Below the pieces are notes generated by a model that searched no databases, was not told where the DNA came from, and saw only the letters and a program-made list of their open reading frames with translations. Shown here in pieces: positions 9,162-18,670 of a stretch of DNA of 64,000 bases. The translations under genes were made by a program, and so were the position numbers. Numbering within the stretch: position 1 is the stretch's first letter; the number at the start of each line of letters is the position of its first letter. This DNA is from Curtobacterium oceanosedimentum. Its GTDB lineage: Bacteria > Actinomycetota > Actinomycetes > Actinomycetales > Microbacteriaceae. Location of the stretch: contig NZ_JAIXIG010000011.1 in the NCBI RefSeq assembly GCF_020297365.1, forward strand, positions 1 through 64,000, written 5' to 3'.

Positions 9162-10210
9162 GCTGCTCTGCTCCCTACTGCCAGGCCGAACGCCACGGTG
9201 ATGGCGTCGAGGTGGTCGACCACGTCGTCCGCGGGGATCGACCGGGCGAGACCGACGCCGTCGAACGCGTCGCCCACGGTGATCGGGAGCCGGATCTGCT
9301 CCGCGAGCGCCTGCTGCAGTCCCGCGAGACGCGCGCCGCCGCCGGCGACGACCACCCGGGTCACCGGCTCGGTGGGACGGGTGTTCACGAAGTAGTTGAT
9401 CGTGTTCCGGAGGCTCGAGATGAGCTCGTTGACCGACATCGCGATGACGGAGACGGCGCGAGCGTCGTCCGCCGTCCGCTCCCGGCCGCCCAACCCGAGG
9501 TGGCGCTTCACCGCTTCGGCCTGGTCGAACGTGACGTCGAGGGTGCCGACCAGCGCCCGCGAGATGTCGTTGCCGCCGATCGGGATGATCCGGACGAACT
9601 GCGGCACACCGTCGGTCGCGATGACCACGCTGGTGGTGTCGGCACCGAACTGCACGACGGCGGCGGTGCCACGGGCACCCTGCCTGCTGAGCAGCACGCG
9701 GGTGAGGGCGAAGGGGATCATGTCGACGCCCACCGGGTTGAGCCCTGCGAGCTGCACCGCCTTGACGTTCGCGAGCACGGCGTCCTTGATCGCCGCGATC
9801 AGGAGCCCGTGCACGACCGGTCCGTTCTCGCTCTCACCCTCGGACACCGGGTAGAAGTCGAGGATCGCGTCACCGACGGGCACCGGGAGCATCTCCTGCA
9901 CCTGGAACGGCAGGCTCTCGCGGATCTGCGGCATCGGCGCGAGCGGCACCGTGAGGTCGCGCGAGAGCACGCGCTGGTTCCCCATCCCGAGCACGACGTC
10001 CTTCGAGCGGAACCGACCCGTCGCCCACAGCTTGCGCAGGGCCGCGGCGACGGTGTTCGGCTCCAGGACCTCACCACGGCTCACGGCGTCCGGCGGGGTC
10101 GGCACCTCGGCGAAGCGCACCACCGTCGGACGTGCTCGGTCGGCGTCCGCGACCTCGACCGCTCGGATCGATGATCCGGCGATGTCGACACCCACGATGC
10201 TCTTGCCCAT
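9158..10210 (-). CDS. pilM: PilM actin-like type IV pilus assembly ATPase
   Basis: A 350-residue actin/FtsA-fold protein. The phosphate-1 loop is visible at the N-terminus (GVDIAGSSIRAVEV), with a second nucleotide-binding motif VVAGGGARLAGL near residue 285 and QFGADTTSVV in between. PilM is cytosolic and binds the PilN tail to join the motor ring to the membrane platform. It starts at ATG 36 bases after pilD with only a weak ribosome binding site, and overlaps pilN by four bases. The length is normal for PilM. Confidence 0.93.
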   Translation of the reverse strand: MGKSIVGVDIAGSSIRAVEVADADRARPTVVRFAEVPTPPDAVSRGEVLEPNTVAAALRKLWATGRFRSKDVVLGMGNQRVLSRDLTVPLAPMPQIRESLPFQVQEMLPVPVGDAILDFYPVSEGESENGPVVHGLLIAAIKDAVLANVKAVQLAGLNPVGVDMIPFALTRVLLSRQGARGTAAVVQFGADTTSVVIATDGVPQFVRIIPIGGNDISRALVGTLDVTFDQAEAVKRHLGLGGRERTADDARAVSVIAMSVNELISSLRNTINYFVNTRPTEPVTRVVVAGGGARLAGLQQALAEQIRLPITVGDAFDGVGLARSIPADDVVDHLDAITVAFGLAVGSRAA

Positions 10211-10246
10211 GATGCTGCTTTCGTTGACTGTGGAGGATGAGCGCGG

Positions 10247-11089
10247 TCAGGCGACGCCGAGGACGCGGAGGTACCCGGTCCAGAGTCCGTCGCCGAACGC
10301 GATGCCGAGCCATGCCCCCACCAGCATCGACGGACCGAACGGCAGGCCACCGCGCCAACGCGCGCGACCGCTGACGAGGAGTGCGAGGGCGACGGTACCG
10401 CCGACCACGAACGCACCGAAAGCACCCACTGCGAGGGGTCCCCATCCGAGGTACGCCAGGACGAGGCCGAGGACGACGGCCAACTTGACGTCCCCCAGCC
10501 CCATGCCTCCGGGCACCGCGAGGGCGAGGGCGAGGTAGGCGGTCCCCAGCACCGCTGCCCCGATCGCGGCCCGACCGAGCGCTCCCCAGTCGCCGTCGAG
10601 CGCGCTGACCAGCGCGAGCAGTACCGCCAGGACGACCGCCGACGGGTAGACGACGGCGTTTGGCAACGTGTGCGTGTCCGTGTCGATCAGCGTGAGCGCC
10701 ACGGACATCCCCATCGCCCAGAGCAAGGCGACGAGCAGCACCACCTGCGCGGCCGTGCTCTGCGACGCACGGTCCGACGTCGCCGTCACCGCCAGGACGG
10801 CGGCGACCCCGAACAGGACCGCCGTGGCGAGTTCGACCAGGGGATAGCGCGCGGAGATGGGCGCCGAGCAGTCGCGGCACCGCCCCCGCAGCAGGAGCCA
10901 GGACAGCACGGGGACGTTGTCGCGGCGACGGATCGCGTGGCCACAGGCCGGGCAGGCGCTCGGTGGCGAGACCACGGACGCACCGGCCGGCACCCGGTGC
11001 ACGACGACGTTGAGGAACGAGCCGACGAGCAGACCGAGCAGGGCGGACGCGCCGGTGAGCAGAGGGAGCAGGGGCTGGAGCGTCGTCAT
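10247..11089 (-). CDS. pilD: Prepilin peptidase / N-methyltransferase
   Basis: A 280-residue polytopic aspartyl protease that would cleave the leaders of PilA and the minor pilins at the Gly boundary. The N-terminal cytoplasmic domain has the [11 protein letters not shown] motif and two CxxC pairs (CPACGH and CRDCSA, about residues 45-80) that bind zinc, as in bifunctional PilD. The two catalytic Asp motifs are [11 protein letters not shown] (about residue 140) and [10 protein letters not shown] (about residue 205, GxGD type). Start at the ATG overlapping the stop of the upstream pilX-like gene (ATGA); longer upstream frames lack family sequence. Confidence 0.95.
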   Translation of the reverse strand: MTTLQPLLPLLTGASALLGLLVGSFLNVVVHRVPAGASVVSPPSACPACGHAIRRRDNVPVLSWLLLRGRCRDCSAPISARYPLVELATAVLFGVAAVLAVTATSDRASQSTAAQVVLLVALLWAMGMSVALTLIDTDTHTLPNAVVYPSAVVLAVLLALVSALDGDWGALGRAAIGAAVLGTAYLALALAVPGGMGLGDVKLAVVLGLVLAYLGWGPLAVGAFGAFVVGGTVALALLVSGRARWRGGLPFGPSMLVGAWLGIAFGDGLWTGYLRVLGVA

Positions 11090-12981
11090 CGGCACGCACC
11101 GCCCGTCGTCTTCGCGCAGGAACCGTCCGCGGCGTAGGCCGCCTGCACCTCGACCTGGGTGGTGACCCCGTACGAGGTCGACACCGGCTGCAGGAACTTC
11201 GGCGGCGCGGTGGTCAGGAGGCGCTGGTCGTAGACGTAGTTCTTCGAGAACCCGGTGTTGCCGGTCGTCGCGACCGCTCCGCGCCAGTTCTGCGCGATCG
11301 AGCCGACCACCTTGAGGGTGCCGAGCTTCGGGCCGATGTCGTAGTTCTGGTTCCAGAAGGTGCCCGCGTTGCTGGCGATCGCCGCGGCCACCGTGATGGA
11401 AGCACCGCCGGACCGGTTCAACAGCCCGACACCCGCAGTGTTGCACCGCGAGGTGTCCGTCACGTACCCGACCCCCCACTGGTAGGTGGTCGGGTAGGAG
11501 GTGCAGCGCGCGGGATTGTAGATCTCGACGGCGTTCTGTCCCACGAGGCCGAGCACGTCGTTCGTCGGGCTCCCGTACGTGATGTCACCGGTGACCCAGA
11601 CCGTGCCGGAGGACGCGATCGTCATCGCGCCGCTGAACGCCCCGCTGACGAACACGTCGCCGGCACTGCACCCGTACGTGTCGGAGGCCGAGCCGGTCTG
11701 GTACGAGTTGTCGGACCTTCCGCCGTTGATCCACTCGCCAGCGGCGGGGAACCCCTGGCCGTTGTCGAACGGCTGGTTGCGTGTCGTGGTCACGGATCCG
11801 TTCGCGCGCACGGTGACCGCGGTGGTGCAGTAGGTGTTCGAGTACCTCGACGGGTAGCTCGCACCCCACGCGTTGACGTTGTTCGACGCGGACGGGACGT
11901 CCTGCACGTACATGAGGTTCGACGGGAGCGTCGCGATCGTCGCCCCGGCGGCGCTCTGCAGGTCCGTGACCCCACCGCACAGTGCAGCGGCCTTGGCGGC
12001 GTCGTCGGCGGCGGAGACCGCTCCGGAAGCGCTGTCGACCTTGATCTGCGTGGCCTTCGACCATGGCGACCACACGGTCATCTTGCCGTTCCCGAGGAAC
12101 TTCACGCGGGTCGGACCGGTGTACATGCACCCGGGCCGCGGGACCGTCGTCGGCAGGTCCGTGCGCGTCTCCTGCGACATGTTCGTGTTCAGTGCGGGGA
12201 GCCCGAGGTACGGGACCGCCGACGCCGGACCGCCGTTGAACGATCCGGCACAGCCCCCGCTCGCGGGGAGGACCGTCGTGTCGTGCTGCTCGACCGAGCC
12301 GTTGAAGACCGTGGAGCACGCGGAGGTGAAGACGTCGTTCGTCCGGATCGGGCCGTCCAGGGTGTCGGACCCGGCGAACTGCACCGCGGCGCACTTGCCG
12401 CTGACGGACTGCCACTGGTAGGCCGTCGTGCAGTCGCTCCCGGTGAGCGCCGGGTTCGACGATTCGTAGTTCGTGAAGTACAGGTAGTTGATGAAGCCGT
12501 CGCCCTTGAGGTTCGCGACGAGGGACCGGACGCTCGAGCCCGACTTCCCGGTGACCCGGACCCGGAGCACGCCCTTGCCGGAGTAGTCCGAGTTGTCGAC
12601 CTCGTACCGGAACCACTGGTCGCTGGACCCCACGACCGGCGCCCAGTCCCGCCCGGAGGTGGTGAACGCGATGTTCTTGTCCGCGTTCACGAACGTCGAC
12701 CCGCTCGACTTGCTGAACTGCGCGTCCGCGTTGCCGTAGAGGGCGTACCCGTTGTCGTTCGAGAGCTTCGACTGGTAGTCGGCGAGTCCTGCGTACGCCG
12801 CAGCCATAGCGTTCTGGAAGTTGCGGTCCGTCGCCGCCTTGACGGCACCCGAGGTCGAGACGGCGATCATCGTGGCGACGAGCAACATCATGACCGTACC
12901 GAAGATGAGCACGTTGCCGAGGATCATCCCGCGCTCGTCCCGGTGCGCCCGGTCCAGCACTCGGCTCAAGCGACCGATCAT
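11086..12981 (-). CDS. Large PilX-like pilus-associated surface protein
   Basis: A 631-residue protein with a PilX-type N-terminus: a basic leader, then [19 protein letters not shown] as a hydrophobic helix (residues 18-45). It lacks the Glu5 of classical pilins, as PilX-family proteins may. The remaining ~580 residues are Ser/Thr/Gly/Asn-rich with at least ten cysteines, suggesting an extracellular disulfide-bonded, beta-rich domain. Position between the pilW-like gene and pilD, both with 4-base overlaps, makes it a pilus component, possibly a tip or adhesive subunit; that role is inference. It is far larger than ordinary PilX (about 160-200 residues). Confidence 0.75.
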   Translation of the reverse strand: MIGRLSRVLDRAHRDERGMILGNVLIFGTVMMLLVATMIAVSTSGAVKAATDRNFQNAMAAAYAGLADYQSKLSNDNGYALYGNADAQFSKSSGSTFVNADKNIAFTTSGRDWAPVVGSSDQWFRYEVDNSDYSGKGVLRVRVTGKSGSSVRSLVANLKGDGFINYLYFTNYESSNPALTGSDCTTAYQWQSVSGKCAAVQFAGSDTLDGPIRTNDVFTSACSTVFNGSVEQHDTTVLPASGGCAGSFNGGPASAVPYLGLPALNTNMSQETRTDLPTTVPRPGCMYTGPTRVKFLGNGKMTVWSPWSKATQIKVDSASGAVSAADDAAKAAALCGGVTDLQSAAGATIATLPSNLMYVQDVPSASNNVNAWGASYPSRYSNTYCTTAVTVRANGSVTTTRNQPFDNGQGFPAAGEWINGGRSDNSYQTGSASDTYGCSAGDVFVSGAFSGAMTIASSGTVWVTGDITYGSPTNDVLGLVGQNAVEIYNPARCTSYPTTYQWGVGYVTDTSRCNTAGVGLLNRSGGASITVAAAIASNAGTFWNQNYDIGPKLGTLKVVGSIAQNWRGAVATTGNTGFSKNYVYDQRLLTTAPPKFLQPVSTSYGVTTQVEVQAAYAADGSCAKTTGGACR

Positions 12982-13685
12982 GGGGTTCCTGCTCCGATGC
13001 TCGTGCCGTAGACGACGTTGAAGAGGTACAGCGTGTTCTGGACGTGGGTGTTGCCGCTCGCCCCCGCGGCGGTCGATCCGAGCTCGAGGTTGACTCGGAC
13101 GGCACGGATGTTGCCGAGCTGCGCGCTCGCGAGGGTGCCGTCCGGCTGGGTCGGCAGGGCTTTCCCGTCGGCGCCGAGGTACGTCAGCAGTGGGGCGCCG
13201 TCACTCGTCGGTGACGCGATCGGTCCGCCGATCACCAGGCTCCGCGCGGGCGTCTGCGACGTGGCGGGGAACGAGTAGAAGCCCTTCGTCGCCGACCCGT
13301 CCCACTGGTCCACCACGAGACGTTTCGCGGCGTTGAGCGAGTAGCGGACCTGGACGGGCTTGTCGGTGCTGTTGCCGTCCAGGTTGATGTAGGCGTAGAA
13401 GACCACCTGCGTGGGTCCGGCCTGCGTGACCGCAGCCGCGTAGGTGCCGTCGGCCTTCGGCAGCAGGCTCGCCGCGTGCACGTAGCGCGTCAGGGAGTTC
13501 ATCGCGATCGACGCCGTCCGCGCGTTCTGGTCGGACGCGGTGTTGGTGGTGCCCGCACGCAGCGTCGAGGTGAAGAACCCGCCCACCGCGACGAGGATGA
13601 TCATCGACACGCTGACGGCGACCAGCAGTTCGGACAGTGAGACGCCCGCCTGGTCCCGGTGGAGGCGGAGGACCAGCCGCCTCAC
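12978..13685 (-). CDS. PilW-like minor pilin
   Basis: A 235-residue prepilin-type protein. The leader MRRLVLRLHRDQAG is followed by VSLSELLVAVSVSMIILV, so cleavage after Gly14 would leave Glu at mature position 5. The rest is a soluble domain with a few aromatic beta-like strands. I set the start at the GTG at 13685 that overlaps the stop of the upstream gene (GTGA); the much longer open frame upstream lies antiparallel-free over another gene and has no pilin character. Overlaps the next gene by ATGA. Probably part of the priming minor-pilin complex. Confidence 0.85.
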   Translation of the reverse strand: MRRLVLRLHRDQAGVSLSELLVAVSVSMIILVAVGGFFTSTLRAGTTNTASDQNARTASIAMNSLTRYVHAASLLPKADGTYAAAVTQAGPTQVVFYAYINLDGNSTDKPVQVRYSLNAAKRLVVDQWDGSATKGFYSFPATSQTPARSLVIGGPIASPTSDGAPLLTYLGADGKALPTQPDGTLASAQLGNIRAVRVNLELGSTAAGASGNTHVQNTLYLFNVVYGTSIGAGTP

Positions 13686-15133
13686 GGTGTCTGACCCCGC
13701 GGGTCGAGGGTCAGCGTGTTGTCGTAGTTGATGACGACGAGGGTCGTCTTCTGGTTGACCATGCCGTTGGTGACCGGCTTGACGTTCGACGCCTTCGCCG
13801 CGATCTCGTTCTTGCTCGTCGACCCGAACGTGGTGCCGGAGGAGATCGTCCAGGTGCCGAACGGCAGGGCGATGGTGGCGGTGTCCGTGGTCGAGACCGG
13901 GAACCGCATCGTCATCCCCGCAGCACAACCGGGGTCGCCCGCCGCCGGGTTGACGGACGAAACGGCCGTGACGTACCGCCCCTTCACACCCGTGACGGTG
14001 GCGACGCCCATCTGGACGTCGGCGGTCGACGGCTGTCCGGGCGCGGTCGCGACGGTCGGGGGACTCACCCCGATGGCGTTCTCGGCGTCGGGTGTCGACC
14101 AGGACGACGGGTTCGGGCTGAGGCAGCTCGTCGATGCGCCCGGGGTGTTGGAGTAGGGCCCGGCGTACACCGTGTAGCCCGAGGTGAACGGGAAGACCGG
14201 CACCGACGGCCTCGACGCCGACGTGACGTTGAGCGAGGTGCTCGCCAGGTCCCATGGCCGGATCGTGTCCAGTCCCCCGGCGGTGCTCGACAGGGTCGTC
14301 GGCATGTTCGTGGGCAGGGTCGCCTGGTGCCCGGTCGCGTACTGCAGGGTCAGTCGGCTCGCCTGGTCGTAGACGAAGGGGACGGGTGCGCTCGCGCCGG
14401 CGGTCACCGAGATCGGCGACTGCACGGACGGTTGGCCCTGGTTGGTGTCGATGCCGCCACCAGCGTTCGCGGTGACGGTGTAGTCGCCCTGCGTCACGTT
14501 GACGGCGTACGAGCAGCCCTGGTCGTCGGTCGGGAGGACCGGGGTCGTCAGGGGGCTCCCGCCGCCGCCGCTGACCGGCGCGATGCTGATGCCGACACCC
14601 GCGGCGGGGGCGCCGGACGCGGTGGTGACCGAGATGATCACCGTGCCGTACCCGGGGTCGGTCACGGCGTCGCTCGGTGCGATGGCGGACGACACCGAGG
14701 TCGTGCTCGACCCACCACGCGGGTTGGGCCACGTGACCGTCTCGACGACGCTCTTGTACGCCAGCTTGCCGTTCGACGTTCCGCAGGCACCGGTTGCGCC
14801 GTCACTCTGGACCCAGCGCACGGCTCGGTCGACCTGGTAGGTGACACCGCCGATGGTCTTCTTGTTGTCCTCGCCGGCCCTGCTGAGCACCTTGAAGATG
14901 CCACCGGTGGACGCGGCAGCCGTCTGGCGGAGGGTGTCGATGTCCTGCGAGGCCAGGGCGACGGCGGTCTCGCGTCCGCGGTTCGTCTGGGTGAGCTGCA
15001 GGCTGTTCGCGATGCCGTAGGCGATGCCGATGGACATCACGGCGAACACCATCATGGCGACCATGACCTCGATGACCGAGAAGCCGGCCTCGGCATCGTG
15101 CCGGGACAGCCGGTCGCGCAGTCGTTGGATCAT
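13682..15133 (-). CDS. PilV-like minor pilin with added beta-sandwich domains
   Basis: A 483-residue prepilin-type protein, much larger than usual minor pilins. Leader of 17 residues ending in AEAG, then FSVIEVMVAMMVFAVM with Glu at mature position 5. After the pilin-like region (to about residue 150) come Thr/Gly/Pro-rich segments with the pattern TDDQGCSYAVNVTQGDYTVT, characteristic of CnaB or carboxypeptidase-regulatory-like beta-sandwich domains, and a second similar block towards the C-terminus. ATG 15133 chosen because AGGAGG lies five bases upstream; a GTG six bases earlier would overlap that site. First gene of the minor pilin-pilD-pilMNO run. Confidence 0.82.
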   Translation of the reverse strand: MIQRLRDRLSRHDAEAGFSVIEVMVAMMVFAVMSIGIAYGIANSLQLTQTNRGRETAVALASQDIDTLRQTAAASTGGIFKVLSRAGEDNKKTIGGVTYQVDRAVRWVQSDGATGACGTSNGKLAYKSVVETVTWPNPRGGSSTTSVSSAIAPSDAVTDPGYGTVIISVTTASGAPAAGVGISIAPVSGGGGSPLTTPVLPTDDQGCSYAVNVTQGDYTVTANAGGGIDTNQGQPSVQSPISVTAGASAPVPFVYDQASRLTLQYATGHQATLPTNMPTTLSSTAGGLDTIRPWDLASTSLNVTSASRPSVPVFPFTSGYTVYAGPYSNTPGASTSCLSPNPSSWSTPDAENAIGVSPPTVATAPGQPSTADVQMGVATVTGVKGRYVTAVSSVNPAAGDPGCAAGMTMRFPVSTTDTATIALPFGTWTISSGTTFGSTSKNEIAAKASNVKPVTNGMVNQKTTLVVINYDNTLTLDPRGQTP

Positions 15134-15160
15134 GGTCACCTCCTCGTCGTCCGATGTGGC

Positions 15161-15195
15161 GAAGGGCGGCCCGTCCGATCGACGGGCCGCCCTTC
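15161..15195 (-). terminator. Perfect hairpin after pilA
   Basis: Arms 15161-15175 and 15181-15195 pair over 15 bases without mismatch around a 5-base loop, 10 bases past the pilA stop and 28 bases before the pilV-like start. It probably makes pilA mRNA more abundant than that of the genes behind it. Confidence 0.8.
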
Positions 15196-15204
15196 ACTTG
15201 TTGC

Positions 15205-15663
15205 CTAGGCCGCGCCGCAGGCCTTGTCGACCACGGAGGTCGACTCGGTGATGCGGAAGGTCTTACCGCTGTCCGAGGTCTGCTGGATGCAGAACGTCGA
15301 TGCGCCGGTGGTCGGGTTCGTCCCGTACTTGAGGTCCTTGGTGTTCGCGCTGACCGTCAGCCCGTACTTGCCGAGTTCGGTGTTCGAAGCCTCGAGCTTC
15401 TGCCCTGTGCTGGAACCGTCCGGCAGGTTGCCCTTCTCGGTCTGGTACGCGATGACGGCGGTCTTCGCGTTCGCGAGGTCGCTCTTGACTGCCGAGTCCT
15501 TCGCGTTGTTCTGCACGTTCAGGTACACCGGGATGGCGATCGCGGCGAGGATGCCGATGATGATGACGACGACCAGGAGCTCGATGAGCGTGAAGCCCTT
15601 CTCCTTGTCCTCGAGGAGACCCTTGCGGCGAGCGTCGAGCTTGCCCATGAGAGCGAAGTACAT
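15205..15663 (-). CDS. pilA: Major type IV pilin
   Basis: A 152-residue prepilin. The leader of 23 residues ends in EDKEKG; mature sequence begins FTLIELLVVVIIIGILAAIA, with Glu5 and the conserved hydrophobic alpha1 helix. The globular part ends with two cysteines (STFCIQQT and DKACGAA) placed to form the C-terminal disulfide loop typical of type IV pilins. I chose ATG 15663 (MYFALMG) with GGAA six bases upstream; ATG 15675 would add four residues to the leader and cannot be excluded. Flanked by a hairpin on each side, so it is probably an own transcription unit with high expression. Confidence 0.93.
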   Translation of the reverse strand: MYFALMGKLDARRKGLLEDKEKGFTLIELLVVVIIIGILAAIAIPVYLNVQNNAKDSAVKSDLANAKTAVIAYQTEKGNLPDGSSTGQKLEASNTELGKYGLTVSANTKDLKYGTNPTTGASTFCIQQTSDSGKTFRITESTSVVDKACGAA

Positions 15664-15789
15664 GGTGGTTTCCATTCTTCTGGGAATGCGTTTGGGTTGT
15701 GCAGGGAAGTGCTCCGCCGCCGCTGACAAGAGTATTCAGGGGCGTTTGCGGGCGGAATCCCGAGAACGGGGGGTCCGGACGCACCGAAA

Positions 15790-15809
15790 TGCCCCCAGTA
15801 GCGGGGGCA
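15790..15809 (-). terminator. Terminator after pilC
   Basis: TGCCCCC and GGGGGCA arms (7 bp) around a 6-base loop, followed on the minus strand by TTT. It lies 47 bases beyond the pilC stop and ends the pilB-pilT-pilC unit; a separate pilA promoter should lie between here and 15663, where an AT-richer TGAATACTCT is the best -10 candidate. Confidence 0.75.
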
Positions 15810-15855
15810 ATTCAGCGCTGGCCGCCCCCGCACGAGGGCCAGGAACGAGCTGCCG

Positions 15856-17079
15856 CTACTGGACGAGCGACGTGATCTGGAAGATCGGCAGGTACAGCGC
15901 GACGATCATGCCACCCACCACCACGCCCAGGAACGCGATGAGCAACGGCTCGATCAGCGCGGTGAGGGATTCCGTCGTGGATTCGACCTCGGCGTCGTAG
16001 AACACGGCGATCTTCTCGAGCATCACCTCGAGGGACCCGGCGTCTTCACCGACCGCGACCATCTGCGAAACCATTGCCGGGAACACTGTTTCTTTTTCCA
16101 TCGGCGCGGCGATCGATTCGCCTTTCCGAACGCTTTCGGAAACGCGTTCGAGTGCTTTCTGCACGACGAAGTTGTTCGACACCTGACCGACGATCGACAA
16201 TGCCTGGAGAATGGGGACGCCGGCCCCGATCATGTTCGAGAAGTTGCGGGCGAACCGAGCGATGACGATCTTGCGGGTCAGGGCGCCGAACACCGGCAGA
16301 CGGAGCAGGATCGGGTCGCGGAAGTTCCGGAAACGGTCGGTGTTCTTGTTCGCGCGGTACCAGAGCCACGCGGCGATCAGCACGACCGCCAGCACCGGCC
16401 CGAGCCACCGCATCGCGTCGGACAGGGTCACGAGGATCTGCGTCGGCACGGGGAGCTGCCCGCCGAGCGACGAGAACATGTCCTGGAAGATCGGGACGAT
16501 GAAGATGAGCATGATGACCACAGCGGCGAGCGACATGCACAGCACGACGACGGGGTAGGTCATCGCCGACTTGATCGTCGACCGGAGCTTGTGCTCCTTC
16601 TCGAAGTTCGTCGCGATCGAGTCCATGGCCTGGTCGAGGAACCCGCCGGTCTCCCCCGCACGGATCATGTTGATCATGATCGGCGGGAAGTCGACCGGGT
16701 ACTTCGCCACGGCGTCGGAGAACGAGACGCCGCGCTCGACGTCGTCGCGGACCTTGCCGAGGATGTCCTTGAGCTTCTTGTTCTCGGTCTGGTCGGACAG
16801 GATCGTGAGTGCACGCAGGAGCGAGAGCCCCGACGTCAGCATGGTCGACGCCTGGCGCGACATGATCGCGAGGTCCTTGAGGCCGACGCCCTTCTCGAAG
16901 CCCGGGATCTTGATCTCGGTCTGCAGGCCGGTGCCGGCCTTCGCCTCGGTGATGGCGATCGGCGAGACGCCCATCCCCCGCAGGCGCTGGACGACGGCGC
17001 CTTCGGACGCGGCGTCGAGGCGCCCCTTGACGAGCTTGCCCGCGCCGTCGCGACCGCGGTAGTCGAACGCGAGGGACAT
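15856..17079 (-). CDS. pilC: PilC inner-membrane platform protein
   Basis: A 407-residue GspF/PilC family protein, the membrane platform on which the PilB/PilT motors act. Two repeated T2SSF domains are visible, each with the RAGExxG-type signature: MIRAGETGGFLDQA (about residue 145) and AVGEDAGSLEVM (about residue 345), with membrane helices at roughly 175-205, 225-245 and 380-400. Start ATG shares one base with the pilT stop (TGATG). The last third (about 16060-16230) is strikingly less GC-rich than its surroundings. Confidence 0.95.
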   Translation of the reverse strand: MSLAFDYRGRDGAGKLVKGRLDAASEGAVVQRLRGMGVSPIAITEAKAGTGLQTEIKIPGFEKGVGLKDLAIMSRQASTMLTSGLSLLRALTILSDQTENKKLKDILGKVRDDVERGVSFSDAVAKYPVDFPPIMINMIRAGETGGFLDQAMDSIATNFEKEHKLRSTIKSAMTYPVVVLCMSLAAVVIMLIFIVPIFQDMFSSLGGQLPVPTQILVTLSDAMRWLGPVLAVVLIAAWLWYRANKNTDRFRNFRDPILLRLPVFGALTRKIVIARFARNFSNMIGAGVPILQALSIVGQVSNNFVVQKALERVSESVRKGESIAAPMEKETVFPAMVSQMVAVGEDAGSLEVMLEKIAVFYDAEVESTTESLTALIEPLLIAFLGVVVGGMIVALYLPIFQITSLVQ

Positions 17080-18650
17080 CAGTAGCCTCCGGAGAACTTG
17101 TCGCCGAAGTCGATGCCGCTGGCGGCGATCGCGGCGGCCGAGGAGTCGGACGGGGACTCGACGCGCTGCACCAGCCGGTCGAAGCCCTCCTCGTCGTGCA
17201 CCTTCTCCATCGCGGCCTTCCGCGAGACGGTGCCGACGTTGACCAGTTCGGCGAGGTCCTGGTCCATGGTGTGCATGCCGAGGTCACGGCCGGCCTGCAT
17301 GGCCGAGGTGATCTGGTACGTCTTGCCCTCGCGGATGAGGTTGCCGATGGCGGGGGTGATCGTCATGATCTCGGTCGCGACGACCCGACCGACGCCGTTC
17401 GCCTTCGGCACGAGGGTCTGGCACACGACGCCCTGCAGGGTCGCCGCGAGCTGCGTGCGGATCTGGCCCTGCTGGTGCGGGGGGAACACGTCGATGACGC
17501 GGTCGATCGTGCCGGGAGCGCTCTGCGTGTGCAGGGTGGCGAAGACCAGGTGGCCGGTCTCGGCGGCGGTGAGGGCGACGGAGATGGTCTCGAGGTCGCG
17601 GAGCTCACCGATGAGGATGACGTCGGGGTCCTGGCGGAGCACGTGCTTCAGCGCCGAGGCGAACGACTGCGTGTCGGCGCCGACCTCGCGCTGGTTGATG
17701 ATCGACCGCTTGTGCTCGTGCATGAACTCGATCGGGTCCTCGACCGTGACGATGTGGTCGGACCGCGTCTCGTTCACCATGTCGATCAGGGCGGCGAGGG
17801 TGGTCGACTTGCCGGAGCCGGTCGGGCCGGTGACGAGGACCAGGCCGCGGGGCAGCCCGGCGAACGCGCCGACGTGCTCGGGGATGCCGAGCTGCTTGAG
17901 CGTCTTGATCTTCGTGGGGATGATGCGGAACGCCGCACCCCAGTTGCCGCGCTGCTGGTAGTAGTTCACGCGGAAGCGGTACTCCGGGGACAGCGAGTAC
18001 GCGAAGTCGAGCTCCTGGTCGTGGTCGAACTGGCCGGCCTGCTCGACGGACAGCAGCGTCTTGAGCGCCGCGATCACCTTGCCGCGCGACCACGCGCCTC
18101 CCGGCACGGCGGGGCGGAGCGAGCCGTCGACGCGGACGGTCGGCGGGGCATCGGCGGTGACGTGCAGGTCGGAGGCGCCCTGGTAGACGACCTGCGCGAG
18201 CGCCGTGATGAGATCGGGGTCGGCGACCTCGCGCGCGTGCCGGGCGAAGTCGATGTCGCCGGGGGCGGTCGAGCCCGGGGCGGTCGAGCCGGGCGCTGCG
18301 GCCGTCGTCATGGGCGCGCTGACCGAGGTCCCGGCGACGGGTGCGGTCGGCAGCTGCTGCGTCGGCGGTTCCGCGTAGCCGTAGGTGGCGGTCGAGGACG
18401 GCACGGCGGCGGGCGGGGTCACCGGCGCCGTCGAGGACGGTGCCGTGGGGACGGCAGCCGAGGCGAGGGGCGCCGCCCACGCCGACGCGTCGTCACCGAG
18501 GTCGTACACCTGCTCCTGCGGAGCCGCGGCGGCCGCCGCGGCGAGCCGGGCCGCACGGCGCGATCCCACCTCGGCGCCGGGCGTGCCCGGGTGCCACCCG
18601 GCGACGGGCTCGTCGCCGGGCATGGTGATGTCGTACACGGAGTCGGTCAT
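17079..18650 (-). CDS. pilT: PilT retraction ATPase with long N-terminal extension
   Basis: A 523-residue hexameric motor ATPase. The ATPase core shows Walker A GPTGSGKST (about residue 280), the Asp box VTVEDPIEF, Walker B DVILIGELRD, the AETGHL motif and the His box ATLHTQSA. Compared with ordinary PilT (about 350 residues) it carries about 110 extra N-terminal residues that are Ala/Pro/Thr/Ser-rich with a small GSTAPGSTAPG repeat, presumably disordered. The start is ATG 18650, right after the pilB stop (20 bases), where family-like order begins. PilT drives retraction; its presence implies a dynamic, twitching-capable pilus. Confidence 0.93.
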   Translation of the reverse strand: MTDSVYDITMPGDEPVAGWHPGTPGAEVGSRRAARLAAAAAAAPQEQVYDLGDDASAWAAPLASAAVPTAPSSTAPVTPPAAVPSSTATYGYAEPPTQQLPTAPVAGTSVSAPMTTAAAPGSTAPGSTAPGDIDFARHAREVADPDLITALAQVVYQGASDLHVTADAPPTVRVDGSLRPAVPGGAWSRGKVIAALKTLLSVEQAGQFDHDQELDFAYSLSPEYRFRVNYYQQRGNWGAAFRIIPTKIKTLKQLGIPEHVGAFAGLPRGLVLVTGPTGSGKSTTLAALIDMVNETRSDHIVTVEDPIEFMHEHKRSIINQREVGADTQSFASALKHVLRQDPDVILIGELRDLETISVALTAAETGHLVFATLHTQSAPGTIDRVIDVFPPHQQGQIRTQLAATLQGVVCQTLVPKANGVGRVVATEIMTITPAIGNLIREGKTYQITSAMQAGRDLGMHTMDQDLAELVNVGTVSRKAAMEKVHDEEGFDRLVQRVESPSDSSAAAIAASGIDFGDKFSGGY

Positions 18651-18670
18651 GTGCGGGTCCTGTCCTCCGG

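Noticed and set aside
13686-14732. Upstream extension of the PilW-like frame
   Set aside because: Lies inside the PilV-like gene in another frame and has no pilin features; the GTGA-coupled start explains the gene.
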